From positions 187,053,958 to 187,117,957 of the forward strand of contig CM054062.1 in assembly GCA_028641055.1 (NCBI GenBank): 64,000 bases of DNA, read 5' to 3'. The first letter of the stretch is position 1. The number at the start of each line of letters is the position of its first letter. The position numbers were made by a program, and so were the translations under genes. The notes under the pieces were generated by a model, which was not told the origin of the DNA, did no database searches, and saw nothing but the letters and a program-made list of their open reading frames with translations. The stretch comes from Alopecurus myosuroides. Taxonomy: Eukaryota > Streptophyta > Magnoliopsida > Poales > Poaceae. This document shows, in pieces, positions 45,302 through 55,595 of this stretch.

Positions 45302-47640
45302 GGAGTAATTCATGCAAATAAAGTAGAAGTGGAATTGGTTTTGTGGTGCATCACTGACCACTTAACTAGTAGTACTAGCAGTCCAAAGTTCCAAAAGAAA
45401 AAAATGCTCTACTTGGAGTGCATGGTGCCGAACTGAATCTTTTTTCCTATTATTTGGCCAAGTTTTAAATTTGATCCGAATTAGCACATACAAATTATCA
45501 GCACTGCGATTAAAACTATGTTGAAAATAGACATGGTGCTGAACCTTATAAACCATTCTAACCAATAAGTATCCATCAAACAAATTCCATGCAATCAGCA
45601 AACACCAAGGTTCAGCACAAACATGTTCTATCATTTGAAGGAGAATGGAACCACTAACAGATAAACACCTAGACATGACAACTGATGTGTTCCTCTTAGA
45701 TCATGAGGATACAAATAAAACAAAGATTGGTAATTTAATCTGCGGAAATGAAAAAAAATATGGCAAATTCACGAGTTCTTTTATCTGTATGTACCTCACT
45801 TCTCAATATAACTTCTCGCCATAATCAACGTCTATATACCTCACTTCTGACCATAGCCGGCGTCTATTCTGGATCAATGCAAGCAGCTTTAAGACCGCAC
45901 CTTCCATAGAATGCACGCCCTTTGTCGAATTTTGATCGCAATATCTTGCTGTATATGTCAATACATGCATAGCAACATATAATAAGCTTCTGGCGCTTGG
46001 TCCCTTTTTATAGTTTGAGGTTGAGGAGAAAAAATATTTCGCAAAATGAAACGGAAACTTTTAGGAAGTAGGGGGGGCTCAGCATCAAGCAATGGCTTCA
46101 GAAAACTGGCTCCGGTTCAACCAGTACTATGCTAAAGTGTTTATCTCGTCTGCCATATGTCTACCTGCTAGTAACTACTGAAAATGATTATTCAAGAGCT
46201 ACCTAAGTGAATATTGCTGGCTGCATATACTGAGAAACTAAGATAAGTTCTTATAACCACCGGCATGTTCTCACTTCTCACAGGACAAAAGGGAAAAATG
46301 CTTTAGGCTACTTTTACCTTCCAGGACATCAAGTTCAGTACTGCAAGAACCATAACAGGCACCTGTTGGCAACATATTAGCAACTACTCCTGCACTCTCC
46401 TAGTTCTGTTGGTGAAGAACTGAATACACAAACTTGATGAAGAAACATAGTTGAGAACTGGAAACACTCTGTGTTTATTAAAATCAACTTAAGGGCACCT
46501 GGTGCCCCGCCCCGCGGAGATAATGGTGCAATCTAGCGCGAGATTTAAGCTAGCTTGGCGTGTGACCGTAATCTAGCGCAAGCTAAGTATCCTCTGGTTT
46601 AACCTAGCTTAGCATGTGACTGCACCCGGCAGCATTGAACAAATAATTGGCTTAAATCAACAGAAACTATTTTTTGCTGTGCCGTTTCCCAAAATCAACA
46701 GAGTGACAACAATTGATGAATTAACCTGCACAACCGTTTACCACTACCAAGACATCGATCTGGCAACTCTTTTCCCCCTGTTTTTCATGACTTAGTTTAA
46801 TTCAGAGAGAAGAAAGAGCTGCACAAACATATTTGATTATCTACCTTAAATTATCCTACAGAAACAACACACACACAACTTATCTTCTAACTTTTTAGAA
46901 AAAAAGCCATCTGCTCTGTTCAATCACTTGCAGAAACCAAATACGAAAGCATCTACAATTAAAACACTGCCCGTGAAGTGATTGAAGGATTTAATTGACC
47001 AGCTTCCTAATCCTCTTATCAGACACCATGACGAACTCCACACGGCTGTGATCAAATACGATGTCTGCAAGAACTGAAAACTGCCCGGTCAGAACCAAGA
47101 ATCAAGAACTATTTGAACCAAGAACCCTAAAAAATTTAGGGGGGGCGAAGAGGAGACTGGAGTAACCTGCAAGCAGGCCGCCTTCATAGGGATGTGGAAG
47201 GGGACGGCCGCCATAGATGGGATTTTTGATCTCGCCAACATGAGGTCGCCATAGCTCTAGTCGCCTCAGAATTCAGGCCGGTGCAGACTGCAGTTCCTTC
47301 GGATCGCCTCCGACCTCGCCTAACGTAATGGAGTGAGAGAATCACGCCGCCGTTGCTTCCTCGAGGTGGTTGCACCGCCGCCGCCCCGGGTGGTTGCGCC
47401 GCTGCCGTCACCCCCAAATTGAGAGAGAGCGGAGAGTCTTTGTTTTTTTGCCAACAATGGTTCGGGAAGATTTCCACGGCTGAGGAGACGATGTTTATTT
47501 CTCGGGTGGAATGACGGGGTTTTGGAGGGGATAGCGAGGGATTATGTCCCGACCGGGTGTAACCGAACGGATCTAAACGAGTGGCCGCGAAATAATACAC
47601 GTCCCGGCCGACCCGTGGGGATTGGACGATATCCCGACGG
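45302..47640. other. Low-copy stretch without a firm gene
   Basis: No repeat ends, domains or long frames. The right part (46990-47270, minus strand) shows a possible spliced pair, listed separately. Elsewhere I see only non-coding sequence. Confidence 0.4.
46995..47270 (-). other. Candidate two-exon transcript, coding status unsure
   Basis: On the minus strand an exon ends CTGCTTGCAG before GTTACTCC (47166) and another starts after TTCTTGCAG at 47070. Joined, one frame reads WRPHVGEIKNPIYGGRPLPH, then PYEGGLLADIVFDHSRVEFV and MVSDKRIRKLVN with a stop near 46998. The intron would be about 97 bases. No ATG precedes this frame before an upstream stop; a second frame starting at MLARSKIPSMAAVPFHIPMK is also open across the splice. 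I do not recognise either protein. It could be the 3' end of a partial gene or a non-coding transcript. Confidence 0.3.
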
Positions 47641-47645
47641 GGTGG

Positions 47646-48144
47646 TGTCGAATAGTCATCTCAACAAGTCCCTCGGATGATCCGGTAGGGTTTCAATTAA
47701 GAGAACGTGAGGGCGCTGGTGACAATCATCGGCTAACAGGGGGCACGATTTACCCAGATTCGGGGCCCTCGTAGAGGTGAAACCCTTACTCCTGCTTTTC
47801 GATGTGTATTATCAGTAGATCGGTTACAATGGGGGTGCTCAAGTCGAGAGTATGGTCTCGAGTTCAAGTCTTGTGGTGGCTAAAAGTAGATTGGATCCCC
47901 CTCGGTGGTTCTCCTAGCCTTATATAGGTGGCTAGGTCTCAAACCGTCTCGGGTCGGGGGGGGGGGGGTGTTACAAACCCTAGTTTTAGGTCGGTACAAG
48001 TTTCCTTCTTGACCCGCAAGTCTTTACGGGTGGGTTTTGGTTGGGCCTTCTAGAACTGTAATGTGGCACCTCCCCTTGGGCTTAGGTCTTGGGTCTTGGA
48101 CCGAGTAGCTTTACCCGATAGGTCCAGGATTCATCCCGACGTCA
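47646..48144 (-). repeat. Gypsy 3' LTR, 499 bp
   Basis: On the minus strand it starts TGACGTCGGGATGAATCC (48144) and ends ATGACTATTCGACA (47646). It is preceded by the purine tract CAGGGGGTAC (48145-48154). A TATATAAGG box is at about 47917-47925. It contains a G-run at 47957-47969 (C-run on the coding strand). Same family as the LTRs at 36358 and 34210. Confidence 0.85.
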
Positions 48145-48154
48145 GTACCCCCTG

Positions 48155-48780
48155 AGTGTTTATTCGACTGAGAATCAGTCGAGTGGGCACTCATAGTTCG
48201 CTCTTTGATTTCTTCGAATGATCATCCAATCACTTGATTTAAAGGGCGCAAACCCTGTGCGCGATGCGCTTCTGTACTCGAGTATCGAGTGATAAAGGTG
48301 TCTTGTATCGACTGTTTTCGCAGAAGGATGTGGCTCAGTCGCTTGGCTCTCCCGAAAGATCAGGGCCAACTAATTGCATCTAGGGCAAACACGGTTCTGG
48401 CCTACTCAAATTCGAGACCTCCGACTCGAACTTGGCGAGGTGATCATTGCGACTTGGCCATGGAGGTCTTACCGAGTCGAACTTAACCTAAAGGGGTACC
48501 CGGCGCGTCCGCTAGGATTTTTCTTCGTGTTGTTGACACGGAAATTTACCAAAGGACGCAACTTGAGTGCGATTCCAGGCCCACAAGAGAGATCTTTGGG
48601 TCTTACCTTCGTACTCGAAAGAATACGGTATCCGGATGTGCCTAGTCGTCCCAACGATCCAGGATAGGGATGTGTAAATACATCGTGTGATAGAACTGCG
48701 GGAGCCGCACATTCGTAATTTTACCTTGATCATGTTCTTGCCACCCTTCGAGCGAAGAAATATTCTTTCTCTGATCTTGT
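48155..48780 (-). other. Gypsy spacer between the 3' LTR and the tandem array
   Basis: Non-coding interior sequence with many CGA/TCG-containing words; only short open frames. No separate feature seen. Confidence 0.4.
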
Positions 48781-48784
48781 GTGA

Positions 48785-49086
48785 AAGAGATTCCGCGTTT
48801 TGTGAAGTTCATACGGAAGAAATTCCGCGCTACGATGAACCCATAAGAAAGAGATTTCGTGTAAGGATGTATATGCGAAAGAGATTTCACGTCTTGGTGT
48901 GCCCATACGAAAGAATTTTCGTGTCAGGGTGCTTATGCGAAAGAGATTTTGCGTCTTGGTGTGCCCATACGAAAGAATTTTCGTGTCAGGGAGTTTATGC
49001 GAAAGAAATTTCGTGTCTTGATGTGCCCATACGAAAGAATTTTCGTGCCAATGTGCTTAGGCGAAAGAAATTTCACATCTTGTGAG
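48785..49086. repeat. Tandem array of about 31-bp monomers with hairpin cores
   Basis: About ten monomers. The last seven alternate two types (A about 32 bp: TATGCGAAAGAGATTTCACG and on; B about 30 bp: CATACGAAAGAATTTTCGTG and on), giving a 62-bp higher-order period from about 48873 to 49058. Each monomer has an inverted core such as CGAAAGAAATTTCG or CGAAAGAATTTTCG. The first monomers are more diverged. The array lies directly before the 24-bp palindrome and about 280 bp upstream of the TATA box of the opposite-strand gene. Confidence 0.85.
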
Positions 49087-49110
49087 GTGCGCAATGACGT
49101 CATTGCGCAC
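49087..49110. promoter_or_regulatory. Perfect 24-bp palindrome centred on TGACGTCA
   Basis: Half-site GTGCGCAATGAC followed by its exact reverse complement; the flanking bases (G and T) end the symmetry. The centre TGACGTCA is the CRE/TGA bZIP site. It lies about 257 bases upstream of the TATA box at 49367. Confidence 0.6.
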
Positions 49111-49366
49111 TCGTTGTCTCTGAATGCTCCTGATGGGACGTGACAAAGACATAGCATAGCGCGCGGGGCCACCCTGTCATCTTTTTGACCGGAGACGATA
49201 GGTCGTGCCCGGTTTTCCCGCTGGCCGCGCGCTGTAAATACGCACGATCTTTTCGTAAAGATCGTGCCAAAGTAACTGTTCCCTGCCGCTTCGTTTCTAC
49301 TTCACACGTGGCAGCCGCGATGGGTGCCACGTCGTTAGATCTAGGCCTGGATCGGCCTAGCTTGGG

Positions 49367-49374
49367 TATAAATA
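49367..49374 (+). promoter_or_regulatory. TATA box of the opposite-strand gene
   Basis: TATAAATA, 95 bases upstream of the ATG at 49469, within GGGTATAAATAATG. Position and context are typical of a plant core promoter. Confidence 0.6.
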
Positions 49375-49468
49375 ATGACCTTTAGGGAAGGGGTAAATTT
49401 CCCGACCCCTAGTCATCTTCTTCCTCCTCGCGCACACCTTCTTCTCTGCAAGAACCAAACAACCTCCA

Positions 49469-52400
49469 ATGGCGGAAGCGAAGAAGCGTGGTGCAGCCCT
49501 GTCGTCCTCGAGAGATGTGGCAAGCGCCTCCGTGCCGCCTCCCGTGAAGATGGGCGATTGGCGTGCCGCGAACACCACTAGGAAGAGCATCACCGAGATG
49601 CAGCAGGAGGGATTGCTCCCGCCGGAAGCTGACAAGCGCGTGCGCCTGTCCAAGAAAGAAGAAGTCCCCAACCCCCTCGCCAACGAGCGTGTCTTCTTCT
49701 CAGAGCACGTCTCACGCGGCCTGTCTCTCCCCCTCCATCCCTTCTTGCTTGGGCTGTTGTATGTCTATGGCATACATCTGCATGATCTCCCTCCAAACGC
49801 GATTCAACACATATCGTGCTTTGTGAGTGTTTCTTGGGGATCCGCCTGCACTAGGGCTTTGGAGAGAAATCTTCAAAGTGCGGATCTTTCGGGAGAGGGC
49901 GCAGCCAGGCGAGAAGTTGGGGGGAGCCGCTGCGTACTGGAGGCTTCGGGATCCAGGCGAGTAAAGACATCCCTTACATGGAGATGTACTTCGTCGATTC
50001 GGCGCAAGGGTGGAGGAAGAAATGGTTCTACGTCACCGACAACAGTGCGAGTGGAGCTCCCGAATTCCATCCATTCGCCACTCTGAAGCGGCGGAGATCC
50101 TGGCTGCACAAGCTCACTGCTGAAGAAGGTAAAATTGTCGCTCCTCTACTCGAGAAGGTGGGAAGCTTCCGCAACAAGGAGTTGGGGACCCCGCTGAATG
50201 GGATACACCTATCGGGTGTGTTTCTTTGTCGACGGATCCAACCCCTTCAAGAGAGGCCAACCGCCATGTGGGAGTACATGGGCGTCAAGGACCCGAGCCG
50301 CGCTTGCGAAGACATCCTTTCGAACGCCGAGTTCGAGAATAAGATCGCGGTCATCACCAAGCTAAAGAAATGAGAGGTCTGCTCGGCGTGTCCTCTCGAA
50401 TCATTCGAAGCTTCGAACCCTCCCCCGGCTGAGGTGAGTTTTTCTTTGTTCTTCTCTCTTGCTTTTTGTTTCTTTTAGTTTGGATCTTCATCCGTTGAGA
50501 ATATTTTTTCCTTTCTCTCTTTTGCCTCTGTAGAGCTTGAAGGTGGCGAGATGCTACCCGCCAATTTCTTCGGACGATTCCTCCGATCTTCTGGCGAGTA
50601 ACATTGAAGCCCCTCACACTAGCGTCGCGGAAGCTGACCAAGCTCCGAATGCGACTATATGGATGAGGAGGAGGAGTCGGTAGCGACCAACTTCGCCACC
50701 GCAAACGCATCCGACGCGAGGAGGAAGAAGTCACTTCAAAGGATAGCTCTTTGGGTGACGACTCCGTCAAGGATGCTGAACCCCTTTAGGTGGCTCCTCT
50801 AAACGTGCTTCCTCCTGTGGGCCGTCAGTCGAAGGTCTCCACCGCCTGGAACCGGATGTTCTCGATGATGATGATGGCGAGGACGAGTAAGTCCTGTGCA
50901 CTTTTGTTTTTAATTACAAGTCTTCCTCCCTTTCTTCCCAATCTGGCTCTTTATCTGATTTTGCTTTTAATAGCAGTCTTGCGACCATCAGCCCAGGCCG
51001 GTTCGCTTCTTCGATTCCTTCCGTGAAGAGAAAAGAGGCTGCCGCGGATCCGGCTCCAGCTACTGAGGTTGCCCGAAGATCTCCAAGCCCCGTAGGGGCA
51101 ACTGAAACCCCGGAGTACGGGATGCCCGGCTTCGCGGGTGGAGCATCAGCGAGCAGGGAAGTCTCGAGTAGTTCAGCAGACCCTCTGTCTACTGCCCAGG
51201 GCAAGGTAAGCCCGTTTTATTATTTTGCATCTTGCTTCACTTGTTCTTAATTTTATCGGGTGCACGGTAGTGCTCCCGATGGGAGTAGCCCCCGAGTCTA
51301 TGGTCAATTGCTTGCAATTGGCCATGGACTCAAGTCAAAGTGTTCTCCTTTCGCTCGTATGTTGGCCTTGTTTTTTATCGGATGCACGGCAGTGCTCCCG
51401 ATGGGAGTATCCCTCGAGGCTATACTCGACTGTGTACAGTCGTGTATAGGCTCAAGTGATGTATCCGTGGTTTTTTGACTTGGAATTTTGCAGGCCCTTC
51501 TCGACTCCCTCGCTGCTTTCGGGCGTCGCGTGCTTTCGGCTGAAGCGGACTGCGTTTCCCTTAAGGCGGATCACGACCGGCTCGTCCAGGACGGCCGCTC
51601 CCTTCAAGGTAGTCTAGTGCGTCTTCCTTGTCTTTATCGTTTCTTCCTGATTGTAATTGTTGCTCCAACCGCATCTTTTCCATTGCAGATGAAGTTACCC
51701 GCCTGAAGGCTGAAAATGCAGAGGTTGTCTCTCGGGTGAAAACCCCTGAGACGGAGATGGAATCCTTCCGAAAGGAGTTGGAATCCACTCGCAAGCGCTC
51801 AGCCAACCTTGAGGGGAGTCTTGCGAAAGCTCAGGGGGCTCTGAAGCTCGCTCGTAAGTTGCGTTTCGCCATTCTTCGATTGTGGCATGTATTTTTCCCT
51901 TTTCTCTGATGATTGTTCTATCTTTGTCTCAGATGCTCTTGGGGTTGGGCTGGAGCTTCCTGGATATAAGTGACTGGACGCCCTTACCGACACGTGCACT
52001 CAGCTCCAGGAGCACGCGAATAGAGTCTGATCCCTTGTTGGTGATGCCACCCGAGTGTTGACACAGTTCCACGAGCGTCTGTTCATGGACGTGGCGGTTC
52101 CACCTACCCTGGGTGGTCTTCTGCAGGTCTTCCTGGGCAATGAAGATCTTCTCCACAAGTTTTTGCTCGTGCAGACTGAGTGCGGGGCAAGACGGCTATC
52201 CAATTTGCTTTGCCGCATGGAGTCTCGGGTGACCTGGATAAGGTGTACTCGGAGGTTCCGCGCGACTCGCCGGGCAAAAAGGTAGCGATCCATCCTTTTG
52301 GCGAACGTGCTGAAGAGCTCGCGAAGATGATTTCTGGTGTGCTTTCTCGTGCTGGTCGTAAGGGACAGTCTTCCGCGAGTGGGACTACCTCTGCGGCTCC

Positions 52401-53446
52401 ATAGGATAGCCTTTTTGTTTTCATGTGCTCTTGATGTAATGAACCCTGAGATGTATTCTCAGACTTTATTTTTCCTAATCGAAGTGTTTTCTGAAAGTGT
52501 CAGCGTTTTGTGTTTGTGCCTTACTTTGTATTCTCCCGATGGGAGTAGCCCCCTAGTGCCCGTCGTTTTGGGTGGTATATTTTCGAGTGGGGTCTTGTAT
52601 TGTCTCTGAATCTTCGATGTTCCTTTTCAGGTAGTGGATTCTAGCGTAGAGTCCTCGAGTGGAGCTGCTTCGCAGGTGAATCCCTTGGTTGCCGCCGCCA
52701 GCACATTTGCATCACTCCGTGACCATGTCGCGGATGGCGATCGTAAGCTGAAGGCTCTGCGAGGTGTGGCCGATGTTGCCAAGTCGAAGCAGAAACTTGC
52801 AGCGGAGCGTGAGCAATATGTGATGGAAAAACTGGCAGTTGTTGCAAAGGGCATGCTCTGTAAGTTTGAGATCCCCCGAGTACTTGTCGTTAGTCCCTGT
52901 CTTTGTTTTGACACATTTGTTGTCCTTGCAGTTGTTGAGCCTGACGGGGTCTGTGAAACCCATTGGGTGGACAATCACATTGTTCACGAGTCGGGTAGCT
53001 CAAGACCTCATGCTAACAACTTCTGGTCCGACCGCAACCGAGGTTTTATCCTGGCTACCCTGAAGTATCGGGCGATTCAAGCGCAGATAATCGTCGAGTC
53101 TTGTCGTGAGGCTCTATCTTCTGTCCATAGGGCATTTTACCCTTTGGGTGTTGTCCCGGATAGCTTGACTGGTTTGCTGAGGATGTTTCGTCGGGTAGGG
53201 GAAGCTCGAGAGTGCGTGCGTCAACAACTTGTCAGTGGAGCTCAAGTGGCACTTGCCTTCGTTCGCATGTGGCACCCTGAGGTCAACTTTCGCTCTGTGG
53301 CGTGACTTCTCGACTCGAGAGGTCCATCGGTGGATCTTTCTCCTCATTATGCGGCTGTGCGTCCTGCAGCACAACAGGTTGTTCGAGTGACCTCCGAGGA
53401 GATTGATCAATTGCTTGCAGATGCGGCTGCTCGCCGACAGTTGTAG
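49469..53446 (+). pseudogene. Opposite-strand multi-exon gene of the minus-strand Tat element (PF04195-like)
   Basis: Starts MAEAKKRGAALSSS at 49469. Exon 1 (to about 50433) carries the family core: RKSITEMQQEGLLPPEADKR, FFSEHVSRGLSLPLHPFLLG, LHDLPPNAIQHISCFVS, then AQGWRKKWFYVTDNSASGAP, LCRRIQPLQERPTAMWEYMG. Donor GTGAGT at 50434 and acceptor TCTGTAG at 50533; exon 2 50534-50886 (GTAAGT next); exon 3 from about 50974 to 51205 (GTAAGC next); further pieces near 51494-51610, 51690-51855 (Glu-rich, probable coiled coil: VTRLKAENAEVVSRVKTPET) and 52630-52859. The last exon, 52932-53446, contains WVDNHIVHESGSSRPHANNF and VRQQLVSGAQVALAFVRMWH. A frameshift near 49835-49960 and stops at about 50371, 51974 and 53303 break it. 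Role unknown. Exon borders are inferred. Confidence 0.7.
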
Positions 53447-53801
53447 ATAAATATCTTGTATTCTTTGTTGTAAGGTGTTTGAAGATGTAAACCCTATGAC
53501 CTTGTATGTTCCACTCGATATTTTTAAGGTGTTTATAAGGTGTGCACCTTGTTATACCCTGTATTATTTTTATCAAGTTTGAGTGCTCGAAGAAATGTGG
53601 TGATGCTAGCTAGGCATAGCCCCCGTGTGGTGGGGGTGTCTACCTGTCGTTTTAGCATGTGAAGAGAAAAAATGCGATAGTCTTTGTAGCTATGGTTGAG
53701 AAACCATGTTTTTTATTGCTATGGCTGAGAAGCCATGTGTTTGCTCGAGCTAGAGGGTGGCTAGTACAGCCTTATTTCTTGTGAGTAGAAGATTAAAAAT
53801 C
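53447..53801. other. Gypsy spacer between the two convergent genes
   Basis: Non-coding; contains the direct repeat AGCTATGGTTGAGAAACCATG (first 20 bases at about 53690) and a second TGCTATGGCTGAGAAGCCATG nearby at 53718. The two convergent genes (integrase on minus, extra gene on plus) end on either side. Confidence 0.45.
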
Positions 53802-54959
53802 CTAAGGATAAAACTTGCGGAGACGTGCCACGTTCCACGGTTTGGAGTAGATGCCGCCGTTCTTCGGGTTCTTCAAGCGATAGGCGCCTCCTGGGATGAC
53901 TTCATGTATGATGAAAGGTCCTTCCCATGATGGCTTGATCTTGTGTCCCTCCTTTTGCTTGAGCCACAACACCAGGTCTCCTACCACGAAGAATCTGTGG
54001 TGTATGTGGCGACTGTGGTAGTTGCGCAGCGACTGTGGGTAGACTATAGATCTTGCGAGCGTGATGTCCCGGATCTCGTCCAGTGCGTCCATATCATCCG
54101 CGAGTGCCTTGTTCGAAGTTTCTGTGCTGTATGCGACGACTCGTGGGGCGCTGAACTTGACGTCATCGGGTAGCACGGCCTCAGCGTCATATACCATGAA
54201 GAATGGCGTGTAGTTTGTCGACCGATTTGGTGTTGTTCGCAGGCTCCATAACACCGATGGTAATTCCTCGGCCCAGTGCCCTGCTGCTGGGTGCTGTCGA
54301 TTGAGTAGCCGCTTCTTTAGGCCAGCCGACACTAATCCGTTGGATCGTTTGACTTGGCCGTTAGTTTGCGGGTGAGCTACAGAAGCGAAGCTGAGAGTTA
54401 TCCCTTTTTCCTCGCAGAATTCCTGAGTTTCTTTGGCTGTGAAGTTGTTGCCGTTATCTTTGATGATGTTGTGTGGTATGCCAAATCTGCAGACGATGGA
54501 ATTGAGGAATCTCACGGCGCAGTCGGTGTGCGCGGAGGTGACTGGCATAGCTTCTATCCACTTTGTGAATTTGTCGACTGCTACGAGCAGGTATGTGTAT
54601 CCTCCGGGTGTTGACTTGCGCAGCGGTCCCACCATATCTAGCCCCCATTGAGCAAAGGGCCAGGCGATAGGGATCATGTGGAGCTCTGTGGCAGGGGCGT
54701 GTGGCTTGGGCGTGAACCTTTGGCAGGCGTTGCATCTGTCGACTAGGTCTTTGGCGTCTCTGGCTGCCGTGAGCCAGTAGAATCCTGCCCTGAAAGCCTT
54801 GCCCACGATTTCTCACCAACTGGCGTGGTGCCCGCAGTCTCCTTGGTGTATGCCATCGAGTAGCTCTTTGCCATCTTCGGGTGCGATGCATCTCTGCAGT
54901 ACTCCTGATATACTTTGCTTGTATAGCTCTCCATTGAGCACCCAAAAGGATTTGCTGCA
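53802..54959 (-). pseudogene. Gypsy integrase
   Basis: The 54806-53802 frame is open for 334 codons: zinc-finger end DRCNACQRFTPKPHAPATEL, catalytic core WGLDMVGPLRKSTPGG (first Asp) and IIKDNGNNF (second Asp), HPQTNGQVKRSN, then ELPSVLWSLRTTPNRSTNYT, and the tail LKQKEGHKIKPSWEGPFIIH ending WNVARLRKFYP. The residue expected to be the catalytic Glu, 35 positions after the second Asp, is Lys (in GQVKRSN), so the enzyme should be inactive despite the open frame. The upstream histidine/cysteine region (54959-54807) is joined across an in-frame stop at about 54807. Confidence 0.88.
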
Positions 54960-55592
54960 TCATACTATCTGTGTGGGCTCGCAAATATCTGCTGGGAGTT
55001 GTTTATTGGACAAGTAGTCGAGGTATTTCTGCGTCCATACTGGCTTGACCATAAAAACTTGCCTTGAGATATTGTGGATGTGCTCGATGATAGCAATTTG
55101 CGGGCTGGTATATGCTTCCACTGTTGCGGGTGTTCCTGCTGGTTTCTTGACCTTGACTGATCGTTTGATCATTCTTTCGAAGTAGATCCCTGGTGGGATG
55201 GGGGCGTTTGTTGACCCGATGTTTGACAGTTTGTCTGCTTCCTCGTTGCTTGATCGCGCGATGTGCTTCAGCTTGCACCCTTTGAAACTTCCTTCGAGTA
55301 GGTTGTACATGTCACGATAGGCGACCATGTTATCCACGATGGCGTCGCACTCCTTCATCGTCTGTTGCACGATGAGATTTGAATCCCCGTATATCATCTA
55401 TCGAGTGGCTCCGCAGGCAATCGCCATCTTCATGCCGTGCAGGAGGGCCTCGTACTCAGCATCGTTGTTGGACGCTGGGTCATCAGGAGGGAAGTCTAGT
55501 CGCAGGACGTACTGCAGCTTGTCGCCTCGGGGAGATATGAGAATAACTCCGGCTCCGGCTCCTTCGTTTCTTTTCGACCCGTCGGAATACAT
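54960..55592 (-). pseudogene. Second RNase H domain of the Tat element
   Basis: MYSDGSKRNEGAGAGVILIS, DPASNNDAEYEALLHGMKMA and IYGDSNLIVQQ supply the Asp, Glu and Asp positions of an RNase H fold (RVT_3 type), followed by KHIARSSNEEADKLSNIGST. It comes in addition to the RT-linked RNase H in the preceding frame, which marks the Tat lineage, whose members carry two RNase H domains. A stop at about 55395-55397 divides the frame. Confidence 0.82.
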
Positions 55593-55595
55593 GAT

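Noticed and set aside
48687..49085. 132-codon + strand ORF with repeating peptides
   Set aside because: It is the tandem 31-bp array read through in one frame; the repeats shift frame between monomers and the DNA-level repeat explains the peptide pattern.
48785..49086. CRISPR-like array
   Set aside because: Monomers are adjacent without unique spacers, alternate in type, and the genome is a plant; it is a tandem repeat.
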